Below are positions 25,502 through 33,657 of a stretch of DNA of 64,000 nucleotides, one piece after another. The DNA is from Novosphingobium flavum (GTDB lineage: Bacteria > Pseudomonadota > Alphaproteobacteria > Sphingomonadales > Sphingomonadaceae), in NCBI RefSeq assembly GCF_014230315.1, contig NZ_JACLAW010000006.1, forward strand, positions 234,875 to 298,874. The letters run 5' to 3'. Both the position numbers and the translations under genes were made by a program. Position 1 is the first letter of the stretch, and each line of letters begins with the position of its first letter. The notes under the pieces are model-generated. The model did not search any database. It was not told where the DNA came from and worked only from the letters and a program-made list of their open reading frames with translations.

Positions 25502-25954
25502 CTAAACATACATACCTTCGCGCAGGTTCACCCCGTGCTCCAGCCACATCTTGAGCGCGCAGAGCATCTGCGACCAGCCCATGCAATTGCCGTAGCTGGC
25601 GTCGAGCCCGGCCTGGCTCTCCTGCCAGGCACCCTCGCTGATCTCAACGAGGGTGCGCCCGTCGTCGGTCGGCATGAACGAGAAGGTCACGGTCGACTTG
25701 CCTTCGCTGCCGGCCGCCTCGCGCGCCTGCCAGCGCAGCACGATCCGCTCGCCGGCATGGGCTTCCACCACCTCGACCGGGAAGGCGCCGGGAAAGTCGG
25801 CGAAGTCCCAGGTCACGGTGGCGCCGGTCTCGATCCGGCCGCGGGCCCCGCCGGTGGTGAAATAGGCCGAGAGCTGGGCCGGGTCGGCCACGGCCTCGTA
25901 AACTTCGGCGACAGGCCGGGCGATTCGCCCGAACACGGTGAACTTCAGGTCCAT
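25502..25954 (-). CDS. SRPBCC/AHSA1 domain protein
   Basis: A 150-residue START-like protein of the AHSA1 group: Phe-Gly-Arg-Ile-Ala-Arg-Pro-Val-Ala-Glu-Val-Tyr-Glu-Ala-Val-Ala near the start, Thr-Val-Thr-Trp-Asp-Phe in the middle, and a C-terminal amphipathic helix. The fold binds hydrophobic ligands, but the ligand is unknown. ATG 25954 has GGAG seven bases upstream; a longer reading frame begins at 26017. It is oriented against both neighbours (surf1 and thrC). Confidence 0.82.
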   Translation of the reverse strand: MDLKFTVFGRIARPVAEVYEAVADPAQLSAYFTTGGARGRIETGATVTWDFADFPGAFPVEVVEAHAGERIVLRWQAREAAGSEGKSTVTFSFMPTDDGRTLVEISEGAWQESQAGLDASYGNCMGWSQMLCALKMWLEHGVNLREGMYV

Positions 25955-26073
25955 TTCCCCACTCCAGCCCAGCTTGCGCGCCATTCGCGCGCTCGTTCGC
26001 GCAATAATCCTGTGCAACTCCGAATCGCCGCAAGGGTTTCCTTTGCCGCGATGTGACGCTAACGCGCGGCCCC

Positions 26074-27474
26074 ATGGACTATATCAGCACTCGTGGCAGC
26101 GCGCCCGCGCTCGATTTCGCCGGAGCAACTCTCGCCGGTCTCGCCTCCGACGGCGGGCTCTACGTGCCGCGCACCTGGCCGAAGTTCTCGCAAGACGAGA
26201 TCGCGGCGATGGCCGGGCTGCCCTATGCCGAGCTGGCCCAGAAGATCATGCTGCCCTTCGTCGAGGGGAGCCTCAGTGCAGAGCGCCTGCTCGAACTGAC
26301 CCGCGCCGCCTATGGCCGCTTCGCCCATGCCGCCGTGACGCCGCTCAAGCAGCTCGACCAGCAGCAGTGGCTGCTCGAACTGTTCCACGGGCCGACGCTG
26401 GCCTTCAAGGACGTCGCGCTCCAGCTGCTCGGCCTGCTGTTCGAGGAATTCCTCGCTCGCAGCGAGCAGAACCTCACCATCGTCGGCGCCACCTCGGGCG
26501 ATACCGGCTCGGCCGCGATCGACGCCGTCGCGGGCCGGGCGAAGATCGACATCTTCATGCTCCACCCGCGCGGCCGGGTGTCCGACGTCCAGCGCCGCCA
26601 GATGACCACGGTGCTGGCGCCCAACGTCCACAACATCGCCATCGAGGGCTCGTTCGACGATGCCCAGGCGATGGTGAAGCGCATGTTCAACGACAACGGC
26701 ATGACCGACCGCTTCGCCATCGGCGCGGTCAACTCGATCAACTGGGCGCGCCTGATGGCCCAGGTGGTCTATTACTTCGCCGCCGCGCTCCAGCTCGGCG
26801 CGCCGCAGCGCAAGGTCGCCTTCTCGGTGCCGACCGGCAATTTCGGCGACGTTTTCGCCGGCTATGTCGCTGCGCAGATGGGCCTGCCGATCGAGCGCCT
26901 GATCGTTGCCACCAACGTCAACGACATCCTCCACCGCGCGCTGTCGACCGGCGACTATTCGCAGGGCACCGTCACGCCGACGGCTGCCCCCTCGATGGAC
27001 ATCCAGGTCTCGTCCAACTTCGAACGCCTGCTGTTCGACGTCGGCGGGCGCGACGGCAAGGCGCTGGCCGAGCAGATGGCCGGCTTCGAGGCGACCAAGG
27101 CGATGCAGCTCACCAACGCCCAGCGCGAGGGCGCCGCCGCCCTGTTCTCCTCGGCCCGCGCCGACGCCGATGACATGAACCGCGCGATCCGCTGGGCCTT
27201 CGTCGAATGCGGCGAGACCATCGACCCGCACACCGCGATCGGCCTCCACGCCGCCCGCGTCGCCGGGATCGCCGCCGACATTCCGGTCGTCACCCTCGCC
27301 ACGGCGCACCCGGCCAAGTTCACCGACGCGGTCGAGCATGCCACCGGCATCCGCCCGACGCTCCCGACCCGCGTCGGCGACCTGTTCGAGCGCGAGGAAC
27401 GCCTCACCGCGCTCCCCGGAGACTACGACGCCGTGGCCGACTACGTCTCGGCCCACGCAACGCCGCGCCCATGA
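26074..27474 (+). CDS. thrC: Threonine synthase
   Basis: A 466-residue PLP enzyme that converts O-phosphohomoserine to threonine. It begins Met-Asp-Tyr-Ile-Ser-Thr-Arg-Gly as typical for the longer (yeast/proteobacterial) class. The PLP lysine is in Ala-Phe-Lys-Asp-Val-Ala near residue 112, and Gly-Ala-Thr-Ser-Gly-Asp-Thr-Gly-Ser near 150 binds substrate. ATG 26074 chosen because an upstream ATG adds only an atypical seven-residue start. Confidence 0.96.
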   Translation: MDYISTRGSAPALDFAGATLAGLASDGGLYVPRTWPKFSQDEIAAMAGLPYAELAQKIMLPFVEGSLSAERLLELTRAAYGRFAHAAVTPLKQLDQQQWLLELFHGPTLAFKDVALQLLGLLFEEFLARSEQNLTIVGATSGDTGSAAIDAVAGRAKIDIFMLHPRGRVSDVQRRQMTTVLAPNVHNIAIEGSFDDAQAMVKRMFNDNGMTDRFAIGAVNSINWARLMAQVVYYFAAALQLGAPQRKVAFSVPTGNFGDVFAGYVAAQMGLPIERLIVATNVNDILHRALSTGDYSQGTVTPTAAPSMDIQVSSNFERLLFDVGGRDGKALAEQMAGFEATKAMQLTNAQREGAAALFSSARADADDMNRAIRWAFVECGETIDPHTAIGLHAARVAGIAADIPVVTLATAHPAKFTDAVEHATGIRPTLPTRVGDLFEREERLTALPGDYDAVADYVSAHATPRP

Positions 27475-27487
27475 TGGGGAACGCCTG

Positions 27488-28375
27488 ATGGCCCGCCTCG
27501 ACGAGACGCCCCGGCTTCTCGTCGGTGACGGCTGGGCCGATTATGGCCTGGTCGACTCCGGCCATGGCCGCAAGCTGGAGCGCTACGGCCCCTACCGCTT
27601 CGTGCGCCCCGAGCCCCAGGCGATGTGGACGCCCAAGCTGGCCGACTGGCAGGCCCACGGCGAATTCGTCCCCGGCTCCGACGAGGACGGCGGCGGCCGG
27701 TGGCAGTTCTCCGGGCCAGTCCCCCGCGAAGGCTGGGACCTGTCGCGCGGGGGCGTGAAATTCACGGCCTCCTGCACCCCCTTCCGCCACCTCGGCTTCT
27801 TCCCCGACATGGCCCCGGTGTGGGACTGGATGGGCGAAATGCTCGAAGGCAAGGCCGAGGCGCAGACCCTCAACCTGTTCGGCTACACCGGCGTCGGCAC
27901 GCTCAGCCTGAGCGAGCACGGTCCGGTCACCCATGTCGACGCCAGCAAGAAGTCCGTCGCCCAGGCCCGCGCCAATGCCGCGCTCTCGGCCATGGAGCAG
28001 CGCCCGGTCCGCTGGATCATCGACGATGCCGCCAAGTTCGCCGCGCGCGAAGTGCGCCGGGGCAAGCGCTATGACGGGATCATCCTCGATCCCCCCAAGT
28101 TCGGGCGCGGCCCCGAAGGCGAGGTCTGGCGGCTGGAGGAACACCTTCCCGGCCTCGTCGCAGATTGCCGCCGGCTGCTCGATGCCGACAGCCGCTTCCT
28201 CTTCCTCACCGTCTATGCCGTGCGCATGAGTTCGCTCGCGCTCGCCGGCCTCCTCAGCGAAGTCTTCGCCGATCTGCCCGGCGCGATCGAGCACGGCGAC
28301 CTCGCGGTGCGCGAAGACGACAACGGCCGTCTCCTGCCCACCGCGATCTTCGCCCGCTGGTCCAACAAGAGCTAA
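27488..28375 (+). CDS. Class I SAM-dependent RNA methyltransferase (RlmI/RlmK-like domain)
   Basis: A 295-residue methyltransferase. Motif I is Asn-Leu-Phe-Gly-Tyr-Thr-Gly-Val-Gly-Thr-Leu near residue 130, an acidic turn Val-Asp-Ala-Ser-Lys-Lys follows, and the catalytic-region motif Leu-Asp-Pro-Pro-Lys-Phe-Gly-Arg-Gly is near 200. These features match the PF10672-type domain of 23S rRNA methyltransferases. The target base cannot be assigned since the N-terminal PUA domain of RlmI is absent. It starts 13 bases after thrC. Confidence 0.88.
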   Translation: MARLDETPRLLVGDGWADYGLVDSGHGRKLERYGPYRFVRPEPQAMWTPKLADWQAHGEFVPGSDEDGGGRWQFSGPVPREGWDLSRGGVKFTASCTPFRHLGFFPDMAPVWDWMGEMLEGKAEAQTLNLFGYTGVGTLSLSEHGPVTHVDASKKSVAQARANAALSAMEQRPVRWIIDDAAKFAAREVRRGKRYDGIILDPPKFGRGPEGEVWRLEEHLPGLVADCRRLLDADSRFLFLTVYAVRMSSLALAGLLSEVFADLPGAIEHGDLAVREDDNGRLLPTAIFARWSNKS

Positions 28376-28385
28376 GCCGCGCCCG

Positions 28386-28757
28386 ATGACCGATTCGCTG
28401 ATCCTCGAAGTGGCCGACCTCGAAGTCGACGTCCTCACCGGCATCTATTCGGAAGAGACCGGCCAGCCCCAGCCGCTGCGCATCACGATCAAGGTCCGCC
28501 TGAAGCCCGCGCCGCACTACGGCCCCGATACCCCGCTGGGCGCCAGCAAGAACTACATGGACCTCAAGTTCGCGGCGCGCGAAGCCCTGCCGCCGGGCGT
28601 CCACTTCAAGCTGATCGAGGCCGTGGCCGATCACATCTGCGAAACCCTGTTCGTGGGCGACGAGCGGGTCGAGGCCGTCACGGTCAAGATCGTCAAGCTC
28701 GCCATTGCCGAGGCGGGCGAGCAGATCGGCATGACCCTCCACCGCGAGCGTCGCTGA
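28386..28757 (+). CDS. folB: Dihydroneopterin aldolase family protein
   Basis: A 123-residue tunnelling-fold protein. It contains Val-Asp-Val-Leu-Thr-Gly-Ile-Tyr-Ser-Glu-Glu, corresponding to the FolB start motif, Asn-Tyr-Met-Asp-Leu-Lys near residue 57, and the late Val-Thr-Val-Lys-Ile-Val-Lys-Leu region. FolB cleaves 7,8-dihydroneopterin in folate synthesis. The Tyr and Glu/Lys positions expected for substrate binding appear present but are not fully conserved as I recall them, so a related epimerase activity is possible. Confidence 0.85.
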   Translation: MTDSLILEVADLEVDVLTGIYSEETGQPQPLRITIKVRLKPAPHYGPDTPLGASKNYMDLKFAAREALPPGVHFKLIEAVADHICETLFVGDERVEAVTVKIVKLAIAEAGEQIGMTLHRERR

Positions 28758-28761
28758 AGTG

Positions 28762-29088
28762 ATGCGGCTCGACGTCGGCCCCTTGCCCGGCGACGCGCTC
28801 GCGGCCAGCGCCCACTTCCACGCCGAGATCCTGCCGCGCGTGCGCGAAGCCCTTTCCGGGGGCGCGGTCCTGACCCTCGTCTTCGCCCCGGCCGGGCACG
28901 AACATCGCGGCTGGCGCGCCGAACTCGTCGCCAGCCTCGCCCGCGCCCATGCCCCGGCCCGGATCAACGCGCTGGCCTCGGCCGACGAGGCCGCCATCGC
29001 CGCCACGCTCGCCTATCTCGCCGATGCGCCGGGCCTCACCGGGCAATATCTCGCGCTCGATGGCGCGGGCGCCGGTCCTGTGGTATGA
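28762..29088 (+). CDS. Short Rossmann-like protein between folB and moaA (hypothetical)
   Basis: A 108-residue protein; GTG 28759 or ATG 28762 can start it. The end, [10 protein letters not shown], closely resembles the C-terminal strand of short-chain dehydrogenases such as pteridine reductase, but the Gly-rich NAD(P) loop and the Tyr-Lys catalytic pair are missing. It may be a remnant or a small domain kept for binding. It starts four bases after folB, and its stop overlaps the moaA start as ATGA, so it is kept in frame with active genes. Confidence 0.65.
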   Translation: MRLDVGPLPGDALAASAHFHAEILPRVREALSGGAVLTLVFAPAGHEHRGWRAELVASLARAHAPARINALASADEAAIAATLAYLADAPGLTGQYLALDGAGAGPVV

Positions 29089-30098
29089 CCGTGCCAATGG
29101 CCGCAACACCCCTCGTCGATCAGTTCGCCCGCAGGATCAGTTACCTGCGGCTCTCGGTGATCGACCGGTGCGATCTGCGCTGCTCCTATTGCATGCCCGA
29201 GCGGATGACCTTCCTGCCCAAGGCGGAAGTGCTCAGCCTCGAGGAACTGCACAAGCTTGCGCTCGGCTTCATCGCGCGCGGCATCACCAAGCTGCGCCTA
29301 ACCGGGGGCGAGCCGCTCGTGCGGCGCGACATGATCGAGCTGGTCCGCGCGCTCGGCCGCAAGCTGGGAGACGGGCTCGAGGAACTGACCCTCACCACCA
29401 ACGGCACTCAGCTCGCCGGTCTGGCCGGGGATCTGTTCGAGGCCGGGGTGCGCCGCATCAACGTCTCGCTCGACACGCGCGACCGCGAGACTTTCGCCCG
29501 CCTGACCCGGCGCGACATGCTGCCGCAGGTGCTCGAAGGGATCGAGGCGGCCCGCGCCGCCGGGCTCAAGGTCAAGCTCAACACCGTCGCGCTCAAGGGC
29601 GTGAACGAGGCCGAGATCCCCGACCTGATGCACTGGGCGCATGACAAGGGCATGGAGCTGACCCTGATCGAGGTCATGCCGCTGGGCGAGGTCGAGGAAG
29701 ACCGCTTCGATCACTACCTCCCACTCTCCACCGTGCGCGAGAGCCTCGAACAGCGCTTCACCCTTGCGCCCTCCGGCCACCGCACCGGCGGCCCGGCGCG
29801 CTATTTCGACGTCGAGCAGACCGGCGGCCGTCTCGGCTTGATCACCCCGCTCACCAACAATTTCTGCGACGGCTGCAACCGCATCCGCGTCACCGCCACG
29901 GGCCAGCTCTTCGCCTGCCTCGGCGGGCGCGAGCAGGTCGACCTGCGCGCCGCCCTGCGCTCGGACCAGCCCGAGGCAAACCTTGCCGCCGCGATCGACG
30001 AGGCCATGCGGATCAAGCCGCTGCGCCATTCTTTCGCGATCGACCGTCCCGGCGCGGAGCCGGCCCTGCCGCGCCACATGTCGATGACCGGCGGCTGA
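29085..30098 (+). CDS. moaA: GTP 3',8-cyclase MoaA
   Basis: A 337-residue radical SAM enzyme starting molybdenum cofactor synthesis from GTP. The N-terminal SAM cluster motif Cys-Asp-Leu-Arg-Cys-Ser-Tyr-Cys lies near residue 26-33, and the C-terminal cluster is in [11 protein letters not shown] with a further downstream Cys (Leu-Phe-Ala-Cys-Leu). Ends with the conserved double Gly (Gly-Gly) tail. It overlaps the previous gene by ATGA and moaD by TGATG. Confidence 0.96.
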   Translation: MTVPMAATPLVDQFARRISYLRLSVIDRCDLRCSYCMPERMTFLPKAEVLSLEELHKLALGFIARGITKLRLTGGEPLVRRDMIELVRALGRKLGDGLEELTLTTNGTQLAGLAGDLFEAGVRRINVSLDTRDRETFARLTRRDMLPQVLEGIEAARAAGLKVKLNTVALKGVNEAEIPDLMHWAHDKGMELTLIEVMPLGEVEEDRFDHYLPLSTVRESLEQRFTLAPSGHRTGGPARYFDVEQTGGRLGLITPLTNNFCDGCNRIRVTATGQLFACLGGREQVDLRAALRSDQPEANLAAAIDEAMRIKPLRHSFAIDRPGAEPALPRHMSMTGG

Positions 30099-30340
30099 TG
30101 GCCCGCCTGCTGTTTCTCGGAAGGCTGGAAGACCTCGCCGGCGGCCCGGAACGGGCGCTGCCGCTCACCGCCCCCACGGCCCTGGCGGACATTCTCGCCG
30201 GCCTGCCCGCCGATCTCGCCGCAGCGCTCTCCGGCCCCCGCGTCCGCCTCGCCCGCAACGGCGCGCTGGTCGCGCCCGAAGGCCTCGTCCTCGCCGAAGG
30301 CGACGAACTCGCCTTCCTTCCCCCGGTCAGCGGCGGCTGA
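30098..30340 (+). CDS. moaD: Molybdopterin synthase small subunit MoaD
   Basis: An 80-residue ubiquitin-like protein ending Pro-Pro-Val-Ser-Gly-Gly, where the terminal Gly-Gly is thiocarboxylated and donates sulfur to precursor Z. It shares one base with the moaA stop and is followed by moaE three bases later, as expected for subunits made in equal amounts. Confidence 0.95.
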   Translation: MARLLFLGRLEDLAGGPERALPLTAPTALADILAGLPADLAAALSGPRVRLARNGALVAPEGLVLAEGDELAFLPPVSGG

Positions 30341-30342
30341 CC

Positions 30343-30783
30343 ATGCCCGAGGTCCGCCTCGCCCTCGCGCCGTTCGATCCGGCGGCCGAACTCACGGCCT
30401 TCGGCGCCGCGCACGATGAAGCCGGCGGGATCGTCTCATTCCTCGGCAAGGTCCGCGCCGGCGATGCGGTCGACGCCCTCGAACTCAGGCATTTCGCCCC
30501 GCTCACCCTGCCGGGGATGCAGGCGCTCGCCGCACAGGCCGAATCACGCTGGAACCTCGCTGGGCTCCTCGTCGTCCACCGCAGCGGGGTCATGGTGCCG
30601 GGCGACCCCATCGTCCTCGTCGCCGCTGCCGCCCGCCACCGCCGCGACGCCTTCGCCGCCACCGACTTCGTGATGGACCACCTCAAGAGCGATTCGTGGT
30701 TCTGGAAACGCGAACGCTCGGGCGGAGAATGGCGCTGGATCGAACCGCGCGAGCAGGACCACGCCGACCTCACCCGCTGGTAA
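30343..30783 (+). CDS. moaE: Molybdopterin synthase catalytic subunit MoaE
   Basis: A 146-residue protein converting cPMP to molybdopterin with MoaD. Family features seen are Gly-Gly-Ile-Val-Ser-Phe-Leu-Gly-Lys-Val-Arg at 26-36, the His-Arg-Ser-Gly segment near 78, the catalytic region Ala-Thr-Asp-Phe-Val-Met-Asp-His-Leu-Lys and Phe-Trp-Lys-Arg-Glu near 125. The last cofactor gene in this cluster; mobA is 32 kb downstream. Confidence 0.95.
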   Translation: MPEVRLALAPFDPAAELTAFGAAHDEAGGIVSFLGKVRAGDAVDALELRHFAPLTLPGMQALAAQAESRWNLAGLLVVHRSGVMVPGDPIVLVAAAARHRRDAFAATDFVMDHLKSDSWFWKRERSGGEWRWIEPREQDHADLTRW

Positions 30784-30796
30784 GCCCGACTTCCCC

Positions 30797-30835
30797 TCGT
30801 CATTGCGAGGAGCGCAGCGTCGAGGCAATCCAGGG
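30797..30835. repeat. REP-like short repeat (CGTCATTGCGAGG... family)
   Basis: Intergenic 39-base unit beginning TCGTCATTGCGAGGAGCG and ending GGCAATCCAGGG, with ATTGC/GCAAT complementary ends. Sequences of this type occur in many copies in intergenic regions of diverse bacterial genomes. Only one copy was noted in this window. It occupies the space between moaE and the next gene (30784-30942). Confidence 0.7.
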
Positions 30836-30942
30836 CAGCCACGCCCCAACCTCGGCCCGCCGAATCCGCCGGCCCCGTTGATCGAGGTCAAGGAACGCCC
30901 CGCCCATCGGCCCTAACGACGCTCCCGAAAGGAGTGTCGCCG

Positions 30943-31368
30943 ATGTCCAGACACGTTACCCAGGCGGATCTCGCCGCCAAGGCCCTCGTGGCCGATGCCC
31001 CGGTCCAGACCCGGGTCAATCGTACCTTCGAGCTGCCCGCCGGACTCTATGCCCTGACGGTCGCCTGCTACCTCGGCTTTCTCGTGGTGATGAGCGCGCT
31101 GTTCATGAACGCGGAACTGGTCCTGCCGATGGCGGCCTTCGTCGTCTCGATCGTCGGCGGCTTCGGGCTTGGCTGGAAGTGGGTGGCGATGAAGCCGGGC
31201 AACGACAATCCGACCCTCTCCATGGGCCAGTTCGCCAGCCGCGGCATCCAGACCCTGTCGGGCCGCCTGACCGCCGCCGAGGCGTCTGCCCAGGTCCTGA
31301 TCCTGCCGGTCCTGATCCTCGCCTGGGGCCTCGCCATCGCCGTGATCTACGCGGTGGTCGGCCACTGA
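30943..31368 (+). CDS. Hypothetical two-helix membrane protein
   Basis: A 141-residue protein from ATG 30943 (AAAGGAG eight bases upstream; an in-frame GTG lies at 30934). Two hydrophobic segments near the middle (about 38-60 and 65-87) are followed by a polar loop, and a third helix lies at the C-terminus (about 115-138). No motif allows a function. A hairpin after the stop (31379-31407) may end transcription. Confidence 0.7.
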   Translation: MSRHVTQADLAAKALVADAPVQTRVNRTFELPAGLYALTVACYLGFLVVMSALFMNAELVLPMAAFVVSIVGGFGLGWKWVAMKPGNDNPTLSMGQFASRGIQTLSGRLTAAEASAQVLILPVLILAWGLAIAVIYAVVGH

Positions 31369-31378
31369 TCCGATTTAG

Positions 31379-31407
31379 CCGGAAGGGGGCGCCGATGCGC
31401 CTTCCGG
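31379..31407. terminator. Hairpin between convergent genes
   Basis: CCGGAAGG at 31379-31386 pairs with CCTTCCGG at 31400-31407 across a 13-base loop, followed on the plus strand by TCAGGTTTT. It lies between the stops of two convergent genes and could end transcripts from both sides; the weak T-run makes this moderate. Confidence 0.55.
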
Positions 31408-31977
31408 TCAGGTTTTAAGACGGTTTCCCAGCTCGGCCAGGACCGCATCTTCATCGGCGACCCATGCGGTCACCTGGTCGCGGACGGCGGCGATGGCAAC
31501 CCCATCGCCGCCGTCAATCCGTTCCGCGGCATAGAGCCGGTCAAGCTCGCCCAGCGAGATCATCGCATCGCTGCGCGCCGATTCGAGGTCGGCCACGGCC
31601 ACGGTCGCCACCGACCAGGCCTCGCTCGCCACCTGTGCGCCGTTCGCCGCCGCCACCAGTTGCCGCGCGCGCTCCCGCTTCTCGCCAAACCGGTCATGCG
31701 CCTCGCGCGCCGAATCTCCCAATTCCCTGAGACGGGCGGCAAGGTCGCCCGAAACCGCCCGCTCGCTCGCCGTGGCATCGGGGGCAGGGGCGGCCGGCGC
31801 CCCGCTTCCCGTGATTCGTCCGGGCGCCCCGGCGGCTGCCGGGGCAGGGGGCGATCCGGCGGGCCGGGCCTCCAGCGCCAGCTCGGCCTGACGTTTGGCG
31901 AGTGAGGGAAATTCGCCTTGCGAGCCGCAGGCGGAAAGGAGGACAAGCGCGGCCAGCGGCGCGATCACGGGTTTCAT
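31408..31977 (-). CDS. Hypothetical lipoprotein
   Basis: A 189-residue protein with a lipoprotein signal (Leu-Leu-Ser-Ala-Cys-Gly, Cys near residue 17), then a Pro/Ala-rich region and a long helical C-terminal half rich in Ala, Glu and Arg (coiled-coil-like from about 85 to 185). No recognised family. Cell-envelope location is predicted from the lipobox. ATG 31977 is chosen; upstream in-frame sequence to 32391 lies in the rplU leader and lacks similarity. Confidence 0.7.
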   Translation of the reverse strand: MKPVIAPLAALVLLSACGSQGEFPSLAKRQAELALEARPAGSPPAPAAAGAPGRITGSGAPAAPAPDATASERAVSGDLAARLRELGDSAREAHDRFGEKRERARQLVAAANGAQVASEAWSVATVAVADLESARSDAMISLGELDRLYAAERIDGGDGVAIAAVRDQVTAWVADEDAVLAELGNRLKT

Positions 31978-32029
31978 GGGATAGGGGCATAAACCCTCGC
32001 GAAGCCCTGCGAAACCCCGCCTCTCGCGG

Positions 32030-32058
32030 TTGACAGCAAAGGCCCGTTGCACTAGGGG
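32030..32058 (+). promoter_or_regulatory. Possible sigma-70 promoter for rplU-rpmA
   Basis: A perfect TTGACA lies at 32030-32035. About 17 bases later comes CACTAGGG, a weak -10 candidate near 32051-32057. The gap to rplU is 120 bases, room for a leader. The region 31978-32176 otherwise holds nothing coding. Confidence 0.45.
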
Positions 32059-32176
32059 CGCTGCTTCTTCCGGCACCTGTCCGTTTCGGGGCAGGGAGTC
32101 GGCGCGTCGCCCGCAACCGGTTCTGCCGGTAAAGCGTGCGGGGCGGCACGGGCAAAGACAGATTGGATTGAGCACC

Positions 32177-32542
32177 ATGTTCGCAGTAGTGCGCACGGGC
32201 GGCAAGCAGTACCGGGTTGCCGCCGGAGACAAGATCGCGGTTGAGAAGCTGGCTGGTGAAGCCGGTGACAAGATCACCTTGGGCGACGTCCTGCTCGCCG
32301 GCGACGGCGGCGAGGTCAAGGATTCGGCGGGTGTCGTCGTTTCGGCCGAGATCATCGCGCAGGCCAAGAGCGAGAAGGTCATCGTCTTCAAGAAGCGTCG
32401 CCGGCATAACTACCGTCGTCGCAACGGCCACCGCCAGCAGATGACCCTGCTGCGCATCCTTTCGGTCGGTGGGGCCGAGAAGAAGGCTGCCAAGAAGGCC
32501 GCCAAGGCTGAAGACGCCGCCCCCGCTGCGGCTGCTGAATAA
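32177..32542 (+). CDS. rplU: 50S ribosomal protein L21
   Basis: A 121-residue ribosomal protein starting [12 protein letters not shown], the L21 signature, with Lys-Arg-Arg-Arg-His-Asn-Tyr-Arg-Arg near residue 75. The last 25 residues form a Lys/Ala tail common in alphaproteobacteria. Cotranscribed with rpmA 17 bases downstream. Confidence 0.97.
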   Translation: MFAVVRTGGKQYRVAAGDKIAVEKLAGEAGDKITLGDVLLAGDGGEVKDSAGVVVSAEIIAQAKSEKVIVFKKRRRHNYRRRNGHRQQMTLLRILSVGGAEKKAAKKAAKAEDAAPAAAAE

Positions 32543-32559
32543 GTTCGGAGTAGTTCGAC

Positions 32560-32829
32560 ATGGCACACAAGAAAGCAGGCGGCTCCTCGCGTAACGGTCG
32601 CGATTCGGCTGGCCGTCGCCTTGGCGTCAAGAAGTTCGGCGGTCAGGAAGTGATCGGCGGCAACATCATCATCCGTCAGCGCGGGACCCGCGTCTATCCG
32701 GGTGCGAACGTGGGCATGGGCAAGGACCACACCCTCTTCGCTCTCACGGAAGGCCGCGTGCGCTTCCACGACGGCAAGCTCGGCCGCAAGTACGTGTCGG
32801 TCGACATGATGGCCGAAGCGGCAGAATAA
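32560..32829 (+). CDS. rpmA: 50S ribosomal protein L27
   Basis: An 89-residue protein starting [16 protein letters not shown], the conserved L27 N-terminus that reaches the peptidyl transferase centre. Full length. In many genomes obgE follows; here a terminator and an acetyltransferase gene follow instead. Confidence 0.97.
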   Translation: MAHKKAGGSSRNGRDSAGRRLGVKKFGGQEVIGGNIIIRQRGTRVYPGANVGMGKDHTLFALTEGRVRFHDGKLGRKYVSVDMMAEAAE

Positions 32830-32898
32830 CCGGATGGTCATTCATGGGCCATCCCACGGGATGGCCCCGCCAGTGTCCTGAACACTGGCCGTCAACGA

Positions 32899-32929
32899 GG
32901 GAGAGGGGCCCCGCCCGTCTCCCTTTTTT
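32899..32929 (+). terminator. Rho-independent terminator after rpmA
   Basis: GGGAGA (32899-32904) pairs with TCTCCC (32918-32923) around a GC-rich loop, followed by six T residues (32924-32929). Two further stems lie just upstream: GGGCCATCCC/GGGATGGCCC near 32845-32866, and GCCAGTGT/ACACTGGC near 32869-32889. A clear transcription end for the ribosomal operon. Confidence 0.85.
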
Positions 32930-33045
32930 CGTTCTCCCTCAGTCGCTTGTCGTGCGCTCCGAGCATCCGGTCGCACGGCGCAACACGAATGTCACGCTGG
33001 CGGTGTAGACGCGCTGTCAGCGGGCTGATCGACGAGGAGAGCGTC

Positions 33046-33606
33046 ATGTTCATTCGCACCGAGCGCCTGTTCCTGCGCCCCGGCTGGCCGGAGGACTGGA
33101 ACGAACTGCATAGCCGCATCGCGGACGAGGGGATCGTCCGCAACCTGGCCCGCGCGCCCTGGCCCTACCGGCCGGAAGACGCGCAGGCCTTTGCCGCCAC
33201 GGCCCAGTCTCCGCGTCATCCGCATTTCCTCGTCACCCTGCCGGGCGCCGACGGGAGCCGTCTGGTCGGCGCCGCCGGTCTGGGACGGATCGGAGACCAG
33301 ACCGAACTCGGCTACTGGATCGCGCGCGACGCCTGGGGGCAGGGCTATGCCACCGAGGCGGCACGCGCCGTCCTGACCCTGGCCCGCACTCTCGGCCACC
33401 GCCGGATCGTCGCCCAGCACTTCATCGACAACCCGGCCTCGGGCCGGGTGCTGCGCAAGGTCGGCTTCTGCCCGACGGGGGAGATCGTCCATCGCCATTC
33501 GTGCGGGCGCGGCACCGATTCGGCGGCCGCGATCCACGCGATCGACCTCGGCCAGCCGAGCGATTGCGACGATGATGGCTCGACCATGGCCCGCCGCGCC
33601 GCCTGA
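33046..33606 (+). CDS. GNAT family N-acetyltransferase
   Basis: A 186-residue acetyltransferase of the RimJ/RimL-like group. It begins Thr-Glu-Arg-Leu-Phe-Leu-Arg-Pro, has the acetyl-CoA binding Gly-Gln-Gly-Tyr-Ala-Thr-Glu-Ala segment near residue 100, and Asn-Pro-Ala-Ser-Gly-Arg-Val-Leu-Arg-Lys-Val-Gly-Phe near 130. Substrate unknown. ATG 33046 is preceded by GAGGAGA. It ends before a short repeat array. Confidence 0.88.
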   Translation: MFIRTERLFLRPGWPEDWNELHSRIADEGIVRNLARAPWPYRPEDAQAFAATAQSPRHPHFLVTLPGADGSRLVGAAGLGRIGDQTELGYWIARDAWGQGYATEAARAVLTLARTLGHRRIVAQHFIDNPASGRVLRKVGFCPTGEIVHRHSCGRGTDSAAAIHAIDLGQPSDCDDDGSTMARRAA

Positions 33607-33619
33607 CGAGCTTGCAAGG

Positions 33620-33649
33620 GCGTTGTAGGGGCGTTGCAATAGCGTTGCA
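33620..33649. repeat. Three 11-base direct repeats of GCGTTG[C/T]A
   Basis: GCGTTGTA at 33620, GCGTTGCA at 33631 and GCGTTGCA at 33642 are spaced exactly 11 bases. An inverted copy (TGCAACGC) follows inside the end of the neighbouring gene near 33669. They occupy the short convergent gap between the acetyltransferase and the hydrolase gene. Function unknown. Confidence 0.5.
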
Positions 33650-33657
33650 GTGACGCC

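Noticed and set aside
26018..26073. Riboswitch or attenuator before thrC
   Set aside because: The gap is under 60 bases and shows no leader peptide or strong alternative stems.
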